From Sandaracinaceae bacterium (lineage in GTDB: Bacteria; Myxococcota_A; Polyangia; Polyangiales; Sandaracinaceae): a stretch of 64,000 bases of DNA. This document shows, in pieces, positions 7,250-16,236 of the stretch. How positions within the stretch are numbered: the first letter of the stretch is position 1; every line of letters begins with the position of its first letter. A program made the translations under genes and the position numbers. The DNA lies in assembly GCA_040218145.1 (NCBI GenBank), contig JAVJQK010000014.1:62001-126000 (forward strand), written 5' to 3'. The notes below the pieces were generated by a model. That model made no database searches and was not told where the DNA came from. It saw only the letters and a list, made by a program, of their open reading frames with translations.

Positions 7250-9538
7250 ATGGAGACCAGGCGGCGCGTCGAGTCCATGCTCGACTTCGAGAGGTGGTCG
7301 GGTGAGGCGTGGGTCGTGACCGGAGCGACGCTCCGCGAGCGCCTGAACGAGCCCTACCTCCTGCACGTCGACGCGCTCACCGCGGAGCCGATGGCCGACG
7401 CGGCCGCGCTCCTCGGCTCGCCGGTGACGCTGACGCTCGACCGGCGCGGCGTGGTCGCGCACGTCTGCGGGTTCGTGACCATGGTGCGCGATGGGCTCGA
7501 CGCCGAGCACCGCAGCGGGGCGACGTTCATGGTCGAGCCCGCGCTGGCGGCGCTGCGACACCGGACCGACTCGCGCATCTTCCAGAACCTGACCGTGCCG
7601 CAGATCCTCGAGCAGGTCCTGAGCGCGGACCTCTCGCGCTTCGGGCGCGCCGTGGAGCTGCGCCTGGCCGCGAGCTACCCGCAGCGCGAGTACACGGTCC
7701 AGTACCAGGAGACCGACTTCGACTTCGTGCACCGGCTCATGGAGGAGGAGGGCATCGGCTACGCGTTCGAGCACGACGGTGACCAGGAGCTGATGGTGCT
7801 CTTCGACCAGCCGGCCCACTTCGTCGAGCTGGAGGGAGAGGACGCGAGCACGCTGCGCTTCGTGGAGCGGCTCGACGAGGAGATCGCCAACAGCGAGGGG
7901 GTCTCCCGCTTCGAGGGCGTCGCCCGCGTGCGTCCCAACCGGGTCGCGACGCGGCACTTCGACTGGACCCATCCGTCCGTGCCGATGGAAGGCAGCGCGG
8001 AGATGAGCGACCCCTCGTGGCCCGCGCTCGAGAGCTACGTGCACGACGCGCCGCTGACGTTCCACAGCTACGACCACACCTACGGCGCGCACAACGCGAA
8101 CGATCAGCTCCGACTCGAGGCCGAGCGCGCGCGGCGGGACGCGCGGCGCAGCGACGGCACCAGCTCCGCGCTCGGCATGCGCGCCGGCCGCCGCTTCACG
8201 CTCGCCGGTCACCGACGCGCCGACCAGGACGGCGAGTGGAGCGTGGTCGGCGTCGAGCATCGCTACCTCGACCACGTGCGGGACGCGAGCGCGACCTACC
8301 TCAACCGCTTCCAGGTGATCCCCGCCGCCGTGCCGTGGCGCCCGGACCGCACGCGAGACCGGCCGCGGATCGTCGGTGTGCAGACCGCGAGCGTGGTGGG
8401 CCCGGCCGGCGAGGAGATCCACTGCGACGTGCACGGGCGGATCAAGGTGCAGTTCCACTGGGACCGCCTGGGCACGCGCGACGAGCACAGCTCGTGCTGG
8501 ATCCGCGTCGTGCAGACCATGGGCGGCGCGGGCTGGGGCTTCTCGTTCATCCCTCGCATCGGCATGGAGGTCGTCGTGACCTTCGTCGAGGGTGACCCGG
8601 ACCGGCCTCTCGTCACGGGCGTCGTCTACAACGGCGAGAACCCGTGCCCGTACGAGTTCCCCGCCGACAAGACGCGGCTCACGCTCAAGACCAACTCCTC
8701 GCCGGGCGGCGCCGGCTTCAACGAGCTGCGCTTCGAGGACCGCGCGGGCGAAGAGGAGATCTGGCTCCACGGCCAGAAGGACTGGAACACGCTCATTCTG
8801 CACGACCTGACGCGGAAGGTCGGCAACGACGAGGCGCAGGAGGTCGTCGTCGATCGCACCCGCAAGGTCGGCCACGACGAGACGGTGGAGGTCGGCAACA
8901 ACAAGATGAAGCGCATCGGCGTCGACGAGACCGAGCAGGTGGGCAACAACCGCACGCGCGAGGTGGGCAAGGTGGAGCAGATCACGATCGGCACCGATCG
9001 GATCAAGAGCGTCGGCGCGAACGAGACCGTGACCATCGGGCAGAACGCGACCCAGAGCATCGGCCAGAACCTCTCGCAGACGGTCGGCGCGAGCCTGTCT
9101 CAGACCGTCGCCCAGAGCGTGAGCGTCGACGTCGGCGCGAGCGCGGCGCGAAACGTCGTCCAGAACGACGCGCTCAAGGTCGGCGGCAACGCGGAGATGG
9201 AGGTCGGCGAGAACCTGAGCCAGACGGTGCGCGCCAACCTCACCCAGCGCGTGAAGGCGAACGCGTCGAGCGACGTCGGCGGCAACCGCAGCTCCAAGGT
9301 CGGCCTGATGGACACGCTGCAGGTGACCGGCATCCGCAACGTGACCGTGGGCGGCGCGAGCACCGAGCAGGTGGGCCTGATGAAGCGCATCGACGCAGGC
9401 CAGAGCATCACCCTCTCCTGCGGCGACTCGTCGATCACGCTCGAGGCGTCCGGCAAGATCTCCATCAAGGGCAAGGCGGTCGAGATCAACGGCGACGACA
9501 CCGTCGCCCTGACCGCGGGCCTCATCACGCTGAACTGA
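7250..9538 (+). CDS. vgrG: Type VI secretion spike protein VgrG
   Basis: 762 residues. The N-terminal two thirds follows the T4 gp27/gp5 layout of VgrG: gp27-like region to about residue 350, then the OB-fold region beginning near 383 (IHCDVHGRIKVQFHWDR) and the WIRVVQTMGGAGWG segment near 417. From about 522 to 710 is an Asn/Val/Gly-rich repeat with units such as VGNNKMKRIGVDET, expected to form the triple-stranded beta-helix of the spike. There is no extra C-terminal enzymatic domain, so this is not an evolved VgrG. It caps the Hcp tube and carries cargo. The stop codon overlaps the start of the DUF2169 gene (TGATG). No Hcp, sheath or membrane-complex genes occur in the window. Confidence 0.95.
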   Translation: METRRRVESMLDFERWSGEAWVVTGATLRERLNEPYLLHVDALTAEPMADAAALLGSPVTLTLDRRGVVAHVCGFVTMVRDGLDAEHRSGATFMVEPALAALRHRTDSRIFQNLTVPQILEQVLSADLSRFGRAVELRLAASYPQREYTVQYQETDFDFVHRLMEEEGIGYAFEHDGDQELMVLFDQPAHFVELEGEDASTLRFVERLDEEIANSEGVSRFEGVARVRPNRVATRHFDWTHPSVPMEGSAEMSDPSWPALESYVHDAPLTFHSYDHTYGAHNANDQLRLEAERARRDARRSDGTSSALGMRAGRRFTLAGHRRADQDGEWSVVGVEHRYLDHVRDASATYLNRFQVIPAAVPWRPDRTRDRPRIVGVQTASVVGPAGEEIHCDVHGRIKVQFHWDRLGTRDEHSSCWIRVVQTMGGAGWGFSFIPRIGMEVVVTFVEGDPDRPLVTGVVYNGENPCPYEFPADKTRLTLKTNSSPGGAGFNELRFEDRAGEEEIWLHGQKDWNTLILHDLTRKVGNDEAQEVVVDRTRKVGHDETVEVGNNKMKRIGVDETEQVGNNRTREVGKVEQITIGTDRIKSVGANETVTIGQNATQSIGQNLSQTVGASLSQTVAQSVSVDVGASAARNVVQNDALKVGGNAEMEVGENLSQTVRANLTQRVKANASSDVGGNRSSKVGLMDTLQVTGIRNVTVGGASTEQVGLMKRIDAGQSITLSCGDSSITLEASGKISIKGKAVEINGDDTVALTAGLITLN

Positions 9539-10638
9539 TGACGACGGCAACTCCGTTTCCGGTCATCCCGCCGCCTCAGCTCCAGGTGTTTCGAAACCTG
9601 AGCGGCTTCGACGCGTTCGTCTGCGACAAGATGGCGCCAGGGCGAGCGCTCACCGACGTCGTGACCCTCAAGGGCTCGTTCGAGCTGAGACCGGACGTCG
9701 TCGAGGAGACGACACCCAACGAGATCCAACTGGCGGACCGCGTCCACGACGCCGAGCGGGCGGAGCTCTCGAGCCTCGCGGCCGCCGGCGAGGTGATGCT
9801 CGAGAAGCCGACCACCGACCTCTATCTGACCGGGCCCGCGCGCACGCACGACGGTCGACCGCGGGATCGATGGGTGGCTGGCGTGGCGGCTCGATCGAGC
9901 CGGGGACCGGTCGTGTCTCACGCGCTCGTCGCGACCGGCCCGCGGACGTGGACACACCGGCTCGGCCTCGGCTGGAAGCTCGGCGATCCCACGCCGGCCG
10001 CGGCGGTCCCGCTTCGGTACGAGCTGGCGTGGGGAGGAGCGTACCCGGCGGGAGAGGACGCTCGATGGGTGACGCACGAGCCGAACCCCTCCGGGCGGGG
10101 CTTCGTGAGCGAGGCTGAGCTGGCTCGACACGATCCGCTGCCCGCGCCCCAGTGGGAGCTCCCGGACCACCCCACCGGACGGCCCGGACACCCCCGACCG
10201 CTCGCGGGCTTCGGCCCGATCGCGAGGCCGTGGTCCTCGCGCCTGCGGCACGCGGGCACCTACGATCAGGCGTGGCTGACCGAGGCGCACCGCGCGCGTG
10301 AGCGGGGAGAGCTGGTCGACTATCCGGGCGACTTCGATCCCCGGTTCTTCCTCTGCGGGCCGGAGGCGCTGCAGGCGGAGGCGCGGTGGGAGGGCGACGA
10401 GCGGATCGTGCTGGAGGGGCTCGTCGAGGGCCACGAGCGTCTCTTCACCCAGCTGCCCGGCGTGCGGCTGCTGGCCAGCGTCACCCGAGGAGCGCGGGTC
10501 TGGGCCGAGGAGCCGATCCCACTGGACACGGTGCACATCGACCTGGACGCGGGCCTCGTCCACCTCATCTGGCGGCTCGCCCTCCCGCACGCGCGGGGCA
10601 TCCGCGGGGTCGTGGTCGGAAGGGAAGATGCTTCATGA
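9538..10638 (+). CDS. DUF2169 family type VI adaptor
   Basis: 366 residues, start codon overlapping the vgrG stop. The DUF2169 pattern is visible throughout: the FDAFVCDKMAPG start, KGSFEL, the long central part with YELAWGGAYP and FGPIARPW, and DYPGDFDPRFF near residue 260. Members of this family are encoded beside VgrG and PAAR-like DUF4150 proteins and act as adaptors or chaperones that help load them on the spike (established knowledge of the family). The next gene, the PAAR-like protein, overlaps it by four bases, exactly the expected partner. It is cytoplasmic, with no signal peptide. Confidence 0.88.
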   Translation: MTTATPFPVIPPPQLQVFRNLSGFDAFVCDKMAPGRALTDVVTLKGSFELRPDVVEETTPNEIQLADRVHDAERAELSSLAAAGEVMLEKPTTDLYLTGPARTHDGRPRDRWVAGVAARSSRGPVVSHALVATGPRTWTHRLGLGWKLGDPTPAAAVPLRYELAWGGAYPAGEDARWVTHEPNPSGRGFVSEAELARHDPLPAPQWELPDHPTGRPGHPRPLAGFGPIARPWSSRLRHAGTYDQAWLTEAHRARERGELVDYPGDFDPRFFLCGPEALQAEARWEGDERIVLEGLVEGHERLFTQLPGVRLLASVTRGARVWAEEPIPLDTVHIDLDAGLVHLIWRLALPHARGIRGVVVGREDAS

Positions 10639-10979
10639 GCAAGGCACCGCACGTGGCCGACGCGGAGTCGAGCTTCAAGGTCACCAACATCTCGCCGGAC
10701 TTCTGTCGCGTGGGCGACAAGGTCGTCCCGTTCGACATCTCGCGGACGCTCTCACCCGAGAAGAGCGGCTACTCCAGCACGGTCCTCGCGCGAGGCGAGA
10801 AGGTGCTGATGGTCGCGAGCGTGATCTCCGGCGTCGAGGGCGACGCGGGGGAGGGGATCTTCTCTGGCGTGGCCCTCGGGGCGGGCACCGTGATCATGCA
10901 AACCGGAGAGGGCACCGTGCTCGTCGAGGGACGCGCGGTCTGCCGCCACGGCGACCTCTGCTGGATGAACGCCAAATGA
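10635..10979 (+). CDS. PAAR-like DUF4150 spike-tip protein
   Basis: 114 residues. It matches the DUF4150 PAAR-like pattern: CRVGDKVVPFDI near the start, the Val/Ala/Gly-rich strands in the middle, and a C-terminal segment AVCRHGDLCWMN with His and Cys residues that could bind metal. PAAR-like proteins cap the VgrG trimer as a sharp tip and connect it to effectors. Here the protein is the bare domain without a toxin extension. It overlaps the DUF2169 gene upstream and the cargo candidate downstream, each by ATGA, which argues for coupled translation of the whole module. Confidence 0.85.
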   Translation: MSKAPHVADAESSFKVTNISPDFCRVGDKVVPFDISRTLSPEKSGYSSTVLARGEKVLMVASVISGVEGDAGEGIFSGVALGAGTVIMQTGEGTVLVEGRAVCRHGDLCWMNAK

Positions 10980-11944
10980 CCGAGATCTTCAGGGCAGTGG
11001 TGAATGGCCAGGTCGTCTACGGCGACAGCGCCGCGCTCGGCAACGTCCCCGGGCGCGTCTCGAGCAAAGAGGTGGCCCTGGCCGCGCAGAAGGCCAAGGA
11101 GGAAGAGATCGCCGCGGACCGCGAGGCCGCGAAGGCCGAGGTCGAGGCCGAGCTGGAGAAGCTCGACGAGCAGCAGAGCGACGCGCTCTCGAAGCTGCAA
11201 GCGGAGCGCGCCGAGCTGGGCGAGCAGCTCTCCGCCGCGCGCCAGGCGTCCTACGAGGCCCAGCGCCGCCTCAACGACGCGATCGGCGAGGCGAACTCGT
11301 TCCTGCGCAACGTGGACCTCGGCCAGGATCTGATCGACATCGGCAGCATCTTCGTGCCGGGCGGCGTGGGCGTCCGGATCGCCCTGGTCGGCGTCGGGAT
11401 CGCCAACGACGCGCTCCGCCCCGGCGGCTTGAACCCGGTGGGGCTCGACGGCGCGAACGCCTTCGCGAGCGGCGTCGACGTCGCCTCGAGCGCGGTCGAC
11501 GCGAGGACGGCGGCGGAGCTCGCGGCCCGCCGGATCCCCTCGGGAGCCATCCGCGCGCCCTTCGCGGTCGGTGGCCAGCTGGCCGGCGGCGCGGGGAGCT
11601 TCGCGTCGGCCGCGCTCTCCGATCCGACGCGGTTCTCCTACGTCTTCGATCGCGCGTCCGTGGAGGCCTTCGCCGAGCAGCTCCGAAACTACGACGTGTC
11701 CTTCCTGCAAGACTATGTCGGCCAGCACACCGGTTGGGACAAGTACCAGCTGCAGTCGGCGCTCGACGACGCGAACATCGCCATGCGGGGCGAGGAGATC
11801 GCGCAGGAGAAGTACGACGCGAAGAACCAGGAGATCGATGATCTCATTCGGGCGCAGGCGGACTACTCCCGGAGGGTCGCGGTCGAGCTCCGCAGCGCGG
11901 CCTTCGTACGGGTTCAGCGAAAGCACGGCCTGCCGACCGAATGA
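10976..11944 (+). CDS. Candidate type VI cargo protein, unknown family
   Basis: 322 residues, no signal peptide. Residues about 35-105 are highly charged (Glu, Ala, Lys, Arg, Gln) and predicted to form a long helix or coiled coil. A hydrophobic Gly/Val/Ile stretch follows at about 118-145, and a second small-residue-rich region spans 165-215. The C-terminal 100 residues are again helical and charged. No catalytic motif of a known toxin is visible. Its place as the last gene after VgrG, the adaptor and the PAAR-like tip, with ATGA coupling, is where effectors are usually found. A membrane-inserting effector or a further structural part are both possible. No immunity gene follows on the same strand. 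Confidence 0.65.
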   Translation: MTEIFRAVVNGQVVYGDSAALGNVPGRVSSKEVALAAQKAKEEEIAADREAAKAEVEAELEKLDEQQSDALSKLQAERAELGEQLSAARQASYEAQRRLNDAIGEANSFLRNVDLGQDLIDIGSIFVPGGVGVRIALVGVGIANDALRPGGLNPVGLDGANAFASGVDVASSAVDARTAAELAARRIPSGAIRAPFAVGGQLAGGAGSFASAALSDPTRFSYVFDRASVEAFAEQLRNYDVSFLQDYVGQHTGWDKYQLQSALDDANIAMRGEEIAQEKYDAKNQEIDDLIRAQADYSRRVAVELRSAAFVRVQRKHGLPTE

Positions 11945-12152
11945 GGGAGCACCGCGCTGACCGCGGTCACCACCACGAGCGCGACCATGCGCGTCGCGAT
12001 CTGGAGCACTTCGAGTGAGGCGTACGCCGCGTCGAGACCGATGAGCGGGCGGAAGGAGAGGTCGTCGGCGACGGCTCGGCCCGCCTCGATCCCCGCTCGG
12101 TCCTCGCGCAGCGCGATGGGGCCTCGCCAGCGGGAGCAGGGGCACGCGGGCG

Positions 12153-13106
12153 TCAGGCGGTGGCGCGGCGCCGGAGGTGGTCGAGGGCGACGGCAGCGAT
12201 GATGATCGCGCCGACCAGGATCTCCTGCACGTAGTTCGGCACGCCGCTGAGGGTGCAGCCGTTGGCGAGCACGGCCATGAAGAACGCGCCGAGGAGCGCG
12301 CCGGCGATGCTGCCGCGGCCGCCGCTGAGGCTGCCGCCGCCGATCACGACCGCGGCGATGACGTCGAGCTCGAGGCCGATCGCGGTGGTGGGGTCGCCCA
12401 CGGTGAGCCGGCCGAGCTGGAGCACGCCCGCGAGGCCGGCGAAGGCGCCGGCGAGCACGTAGACGAGGAGCTTCACGCGCTCGACCGGCACGCCGCAGAG
12501 GCGCGCGGTGGGCTCGCTCGAGCCGATGGCGAAGGTGTGCACGCCGAAGACGGTGCGGCGCAGGACGAGCGCCATGATCACCGCGAGGATCAGCGTGATC
12601 CAGACGCCCTTCGCGAGGAGCAGCCAGCTCGGGTCGGGCGTCTTCGTCATCAGGTCCGCGAGCCAGCCCGCGTCGGCGTTGACGGTCTGCTCGTCGGCCA
12701 GGTACTTCGCCGCGCCACGCGCGATGCCCATCGTGCCGAGGGTGACGATGAAGGGCACGATCGACAGGCGCGTGATCAGCAGGCCGTTGATCGCGCCGAG
12801 CGCGGCGCCGACCGCGAGGCCGCCGAGCAGCGCGACCAGCTCGGGGTGCCCCTCGCGGAGCAGCACGGCGGTCACGACGGAGGCGAGGGCGATCACCGAG
12901 CCGACGCTCAGATCGATGCCGCCGCTCACCATCACCCAGGTCATGCCGATCGCGCCGAGCGCGACGATGACGGTCTGGGTGGCGATGGTCTTGAAGTTGT
13001 ACGCGCTGAGGAAGCGGTCGGGGACGAGCGCCGCGAAGAGGACCATCACGAGCGCGAGCCCCAGCGCGGGCCCCGCGACGTCGAGCGCGCGTCGGAGCCG
13101 GCTCAC
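12153..13106 (-). CDS. CUT2-type sugar ABC transporter permease (RbsC-like)
   Basis: 317 residues from the GTG at 13106, which overlaps the stop of the ATPase gene as GTGA. The sequence has eight to ten hydrophobic segments and the family marks of the ribose/xylose/galactose permeases: TWVMVSGGIDLSVGS in the first third and VIGGGSLSGGRGS near residue 260. It would form the membrane channel with the ATPase and binding protein of the same operon. It is the last gene of the three. Confidence 0.92.
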   Translation of the reverse strand: MSRLRRALDVAGPALGLALVMVLFAALVPDRFLSAYNFKTIATQTVIVALGAIGMTWVMVSGGIDLSVGSVIALASVVTAVLLREGHPELVALLGGLAVGAALGAINGLLITRLSIVPFIVTLGTMGIARGAAKYLADEQTVNADAGWLADLMTKTPDPSWLLLAKGVWITLILAVIMALVLRRTVFGVHTFAIGSSEPTARLCGVPVERVKLLVYVLAGAFAGLAGVLQLGRLTVGDPTTAIGLELDVIAAVVIGGGSLSGGRGSIAGALLGAFFMAVLANGCTLSGVPNYVQEILVGAIIIAAVALDHLRRRATA

Positions 13107-14581
13107 GCCGCGCCTCGCGTGGCGACCTCGAGCAGCTCCACCTCGGTCCACTCGTTCGCCGGCCGCGCCTCGCCCAGACGGCCGCGGTGCATCACCGCGA
13201 CGCGGTCGCAGACCCCGAGCAGCTCGGGGATGTAGCTGCTGACCATCAGCACCGACCGGCCCTGCGCGGCGAGCTCACCGATGAGCCGGTAGACCTCCAC
13301 CTTGCTCCCGACGTCGATGCCGCGCGTCGGCTCGTCGAGCAACAAGACATGCGCATCTTGATGAAGGAGCCGCGCGAGCGCGACCTTCTGCTGGTTGCCG
13401 CCGCTCAGCGCGCTCACGGGCTGGCCGTCGTGGTCCATCTTGATGGCGAGCTTGGCCGCCCACTTCGCGGTGACGGCGGAGCGCAGGGTCCGGTCGATCC
13501 ACCCGAGGCGTGAGACGGGCTTGCTGAGGGTGAGGTTCTCCGCGATGGAGCGGTCGAGCGCGAGCCCCTCCGCCTTGCGATCCTCGCTCACGAGCCCGAA
13601 GCCCTGCGCGATGCGAGCGCGGATGGAGCGGCCGCCGTCGATCACCCCGTCCACCGTGACGCTCCCTTCGCGCACCGCGTCGAGCCCCATCAGCGTTCGC
13701 AGCAGCTCCGTCCGCCCCGCGCCCACCAGCCCCGCGAGCCCGAGGATCTCGCCCCGCCGCAGGGTCAAGGTCGCCTCCTCGGGGAGCCGTCGACCGGCCA
13801 GGCGCGTGACCTCGAGGAGCGGCTCGCCCGGCGCGTGGGGAACGCGCGGGTACACCTCGTCCACCGCGCGGCCCACCATCTGCTCGACCAGCGTGGTGAT
13901 CTCGGTCGCGGCGACCTCCCCGCGCGCCACCGTCTCGCCGTCGCGGAGCACGGTGTAGCGGTCGGCGATGCGCTTCACCTCCTCGAGGAAGTGGCTGATG
14001 TAGACGATCGAGACGCCGCGCGCGCGGAGCGTGCGGATCACCGCGTCGAGCTTCACCGACTCGGCCGCGCTCAGCGACGACGTGGGCTCGTCGAGCACCA
14101 CCACCTTCGCCTCTCCCACGAGCGCGCGGCCGATCTCGACCAGCTGACGCGCGCCCGGGCCCAGCTCTCGCACGGGCCGGTCGGGCTCGAGGCCGGGGTG
14201 GTCGAGCACCGCGAGCGCCGCTTCGACGCGCGGGTCCCCGCGCACGATGCCGGCTCGGCTCCGCTCCCGGCCGAGCACGAGGTTCTGCGCGACGCTCAGG
14301 TCGGGCGCGAGGTTCAGCTCCTGGTAGATCATCGCCACGCCCGCGCGCAGCGCGTCGAGGGGGCGGCGCGGCGCGTAGTTGGCGCCGTCGAGCGTCATGC
14401 GGCCCGCGTCGGGCGCGTGCGCGCCGCTGAGCACCTTCATCAGCGTGCTCTTGCCGGCCCCGTTCTCACCGACCAGCGCGTGCACCTCGCCGCGCCGCAC
14501 CTCGAGGTCCACGCCGCCGAGCGCGACCACGGCGCCGAAGCGCTTCTCGATCCCCTCCATGGAGAGGAGGACGTCGGTCAT
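13103..14581 (-). CDS. CUT2-type sugar ABC transporter ATPase (tandem, RbsA/MglA-like)
   Basis: 492 residues with two ABC domains. The first has Walker A GENGAGKS (about 37-44), a Q-loop in MIYQELNL and Walker B VVVLDEPT. The second has a degenerate Walker A GLVGAGRTEL, a normal signature LSGGNQQK and Walker B LLLDEPT. The loss of the Lys in the second Walker A is typical of the RbsA/XylG/MglA group. The signature of the first domain reads LGPGARQ instead of LSGG. Start overlaps the stop of the binding-protein gene as ATGA. Confidence 0.93.
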   Translation of the reverse strand: MTDVLLSMEGIEKRFGAVVALGGVDLEVRRGEVHALVGENGAGKSTLMKVLSGAHAPDAGRMTLDGANYAPRRPLDALRAGVAMIYQELNLAPDLSVAQNLVLGRERSRAGIVRGDPRVEAALAVLDHPGLEPDRPVRELGPGARQLVEIGRALVGEAKVVVLDEPTSSLSAAESVKLDAVIRTLRARGVSIVYISHFLEEVKRIADRYTVLRDGETVARGEVAATEITTLVEQMVGRAVDEVYPRVPHAPGEPLLEVTRLAGRRLPEEATLTLRRGEILGLAGLVGAGRTELLRTLMGLDAVREGSVTVDGVIDGGRSIRARIAQGFGLVSEDRKAEGLALDRSIAENLTLSKPVSRLGWIDRTLRSAVTAKWAAKLAIKMDHDGQPVSALSGGNQQKVALARLLHQDAHVLLLDEPTRGIDVGSKVEVYRLIGELAAQGRSVLMVSSYIPELLGVCDRVAVMHRGRLGEARPANEWTEVELLEVATRGAA

Positions 14582-15567
14582 TCGCCCTCGAGGATCGAGA
14601 GATCGGGCGAGAGCAGCGCTGCGACCGCGGGCTCCTGCATGTTCTCGCGCGTGACCATCGTCGCGCCGGTGTCGATGCGCGCCTCCACCGTCTCCCCGTC
14701 CAGATGCGCGATCGCCGTGCGCACCGCCAGCTCGCCCATGCGCTCGGGGTTCTGCAAGACCAGCCCGTGCACCTGCCCCGCGCGGAGCGCCGCCACCAGC
14801 CCCTCGTTGGCGTCGAAGCCGACCAGCTTCACGTCGCCAGTCCGGTTCCCCTCCTGGAGCGCGCGCAGCATGCCGAAGGTCGTCGACTCGTTCGGGGTGA
14901 AGACGCCGTCGACCTCGGGGAAGCGGACCAGCAGGTTCTCCGCCGTCTGGTACGCGGTCTCGGTGGTGGCGCCGCCGTACTGGTTGTCGCTCACGATCTC
15001 GATGGCCGAGAAGCGCTCGCGCATCGTCTCGAGGAAGCCCGCCTCGCGGCGGCTCGTCGAGTCCGAGCCCTCCTGGTAGCGCATCACCATGACGCGGCCC
15101 TCGCCCCCGAGGAGCGTGTTCATGCGCTCGGCCGCGAGCACGCCGCCCTGGTAGTTGTCGGTCGCGACGAAGCTCACGAGCCCGTCCCACTCGATGCCGC
15201 TGTCGAAGATGACGACGGGGATGCCCTCGCCGGTCGCCTCCGTGGCCACGGGGACGAGCGCGGTGCTGTCGAGCGGCGCGAGCACGATGGCGTCCACCCC
15301 GCGGCTCACCATGTCCTCGACCACCCGCACCTGCGCCGCGCGGTCGTCCTCGCGCTGCGGGCCTTGCCAGAGGATCTCGACGTCGAGCTCGTTCCCGGCG
15401 CGGAGCGCGCCCGCGTGCACCGAGCGCCAGAAGACGTGCGTGGTCCCCTTCGGGATCACCGCGACGGTGCGACGGCCGCCCTCCTCCCCACCGCCCGACG
15501 CCTCACCGCCCGAGCAGTCACATCCGATCGCGAAGAGCGCCAGCATCGCCGCCAAGAGGACTCGCAT
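14578..15567 (-). CDS. Sugar ABC transporter substrate-binding lipoprotein
   Basis: 329 residues from the ATG at 15567, chosen because it begins a lipoprotein signal with lipobox AIGC (Cys about 16). After a Gly/Glu-rich linker the mature part follows the periplasmic binding protein fold of the LacI/ribose-binding type: VAVIPKGTTHVFW, DAIVLAPLDSTAL, PVVIFDSGI, a TDNYQGG segment and LVGFDANEG. These are typical of proteins binding ribose, galactose, xylose or similar monosaccharides. As a lipoprotein it would be tethered to a membrane rather than free in the periplasm. It is the first gene of the three-gene importer operon. Confidence 0.92.
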   Translation of the reverse strand: MRVLLAAMLALFAIGCDCSGGEASGGGEEGGRRTVAVIPKGTTHVFWRSVHAGALRAGNELDVEILWQGPQREDDRAAQVRVVEDMVSRGVDAIVLAPLDSTALVPVATEATGEGIPVVIFDSGIEWDGLVSFVATDNYQGGVLAAERMNTLLGGEGRVMVMRYQEGSDSTSRREAGFLETMRERFSAIEIVSDNQYGGATTETAYQTAENLLVRFPEVDGVFTPNESTTFGMLRALQEGNRTGDVKLVGFDANEGLVAALRAGQVHGLVLQNPERMGELAVRTAIAHLDGETVEARIDTGATMVTRENMQEPAVAALLSPDLSILEGE

Positions 15568-15624
15568 GCCGGCGACGACAACCGACGGCGCCGAAAGTGT
15601 CAAGCGCGCGCGGTCCGCACAGGC

Positions 15625-16128
15625 TCAATGCCGCGCAGCGGAGCCGACGTGCGCGTCGAGCAGCACGCGCTGCGACGCCTTCAGGACGTCCTCCACGCGC
15701 CACGGCGCGGACCGGCTCGCGACCCCGGCCAGCCAGGGCGCCGCGCTCTCGACGTCGGCGAAGACGGCGTACGGCTCACGGCTCCCGGCCACCAGGAAGA
15801 GCGTGCTGAGGAAGGCGCGGAGCGTCGACGAGAAGAGGCCTCGCCCGCCGAGGACGAACGCGCTCCCGAGGCTGCCGGTCTCCGTCCCTCTCACGAGCTT
15901 GGCCGTCTCCTCGCGCAGCTCGTCGGAGAACGCGGGCATCCAGTGTTGAGAGGTGACGACCATCAGGAGCGCGACGCCGTCCGGGTGGGCGGCGAGCGCC
16001 GCATCGTAGGCGAGCCGGAGCGCGCGCAAGTGGTCGGAGGTCGGCCGCTCGCGCTGCACCAGAAAGACGAGGTTTCGCTCGATGGCGATCAGGGCGCCGC
16101 CGTCTTCGAACACCGTGCGTGGCACCAC
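15625..16128 (-). CDS. STAS-like small cytoplasmic protein, paralogue of the gene at 6719-7192
   Basis: 167 residues, GTG start. It shares layout and several segments with the gene just before vgrG (for example the helix after a TSDHLRAL turn and the C-terminal VFADVESAAPWLAG). No signal peptide or membrane segment. It lies 57 bases upstream of the sugar-binding protein on the same strand, so it may be the first gene of the transporter operon. The fold suggestion (STAS/SpoIIAA-type) is inferred from length and strand-helix alternation only. Confidence 0.6.
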   Translation of the reverse strand: MVPRTVFEDGGALIAIERNLVFLVQRERPTSDHLRALRLAYDAALAAHPDGVALLMVVTSQHWMPAFSDELREETAKLVRGTETGSLGSAFVLGGRGLFSSTLRAFLSTLFLVAGSREPYAVFADVESAAPWLAGVASRSAPWRVEDVLKASQRVLLDAHVGSAARH

Positions 16129-16236
16129 GACGACAACGGTGGGTCAGGCCGCGAGTTGAGCCACCTACGCGTGCAGGATTGTACGGCGTTCAGTCTCGTG
16201 AAGCGTCGGGGTGGCCGATCCGTGTGAAGGTGTTGC

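Noticed and set aside
6686-9550. A 954-codon minus-strand frame opposite vgrG
   Set aside because: Low-complexity Arg/Ala/His/Leu composition and exact overlap with vgrG mark it as a codon-bias shadow.
7250-11944. A complete type VI secretion system
   Set aside because: Only the spike, adaptor, tip and cargo candidate are present; no sheath, tube, baseplate, ClpV or membrane-complex genes occur in the window.
13103-14581. A frameshift or defect in the sugar ABC ATPase because of the degenerate second Walker A
   Set aside because: Loss of the Lys in the second Walker A is normal in the RbsA/MglA group, and the frame is intact.
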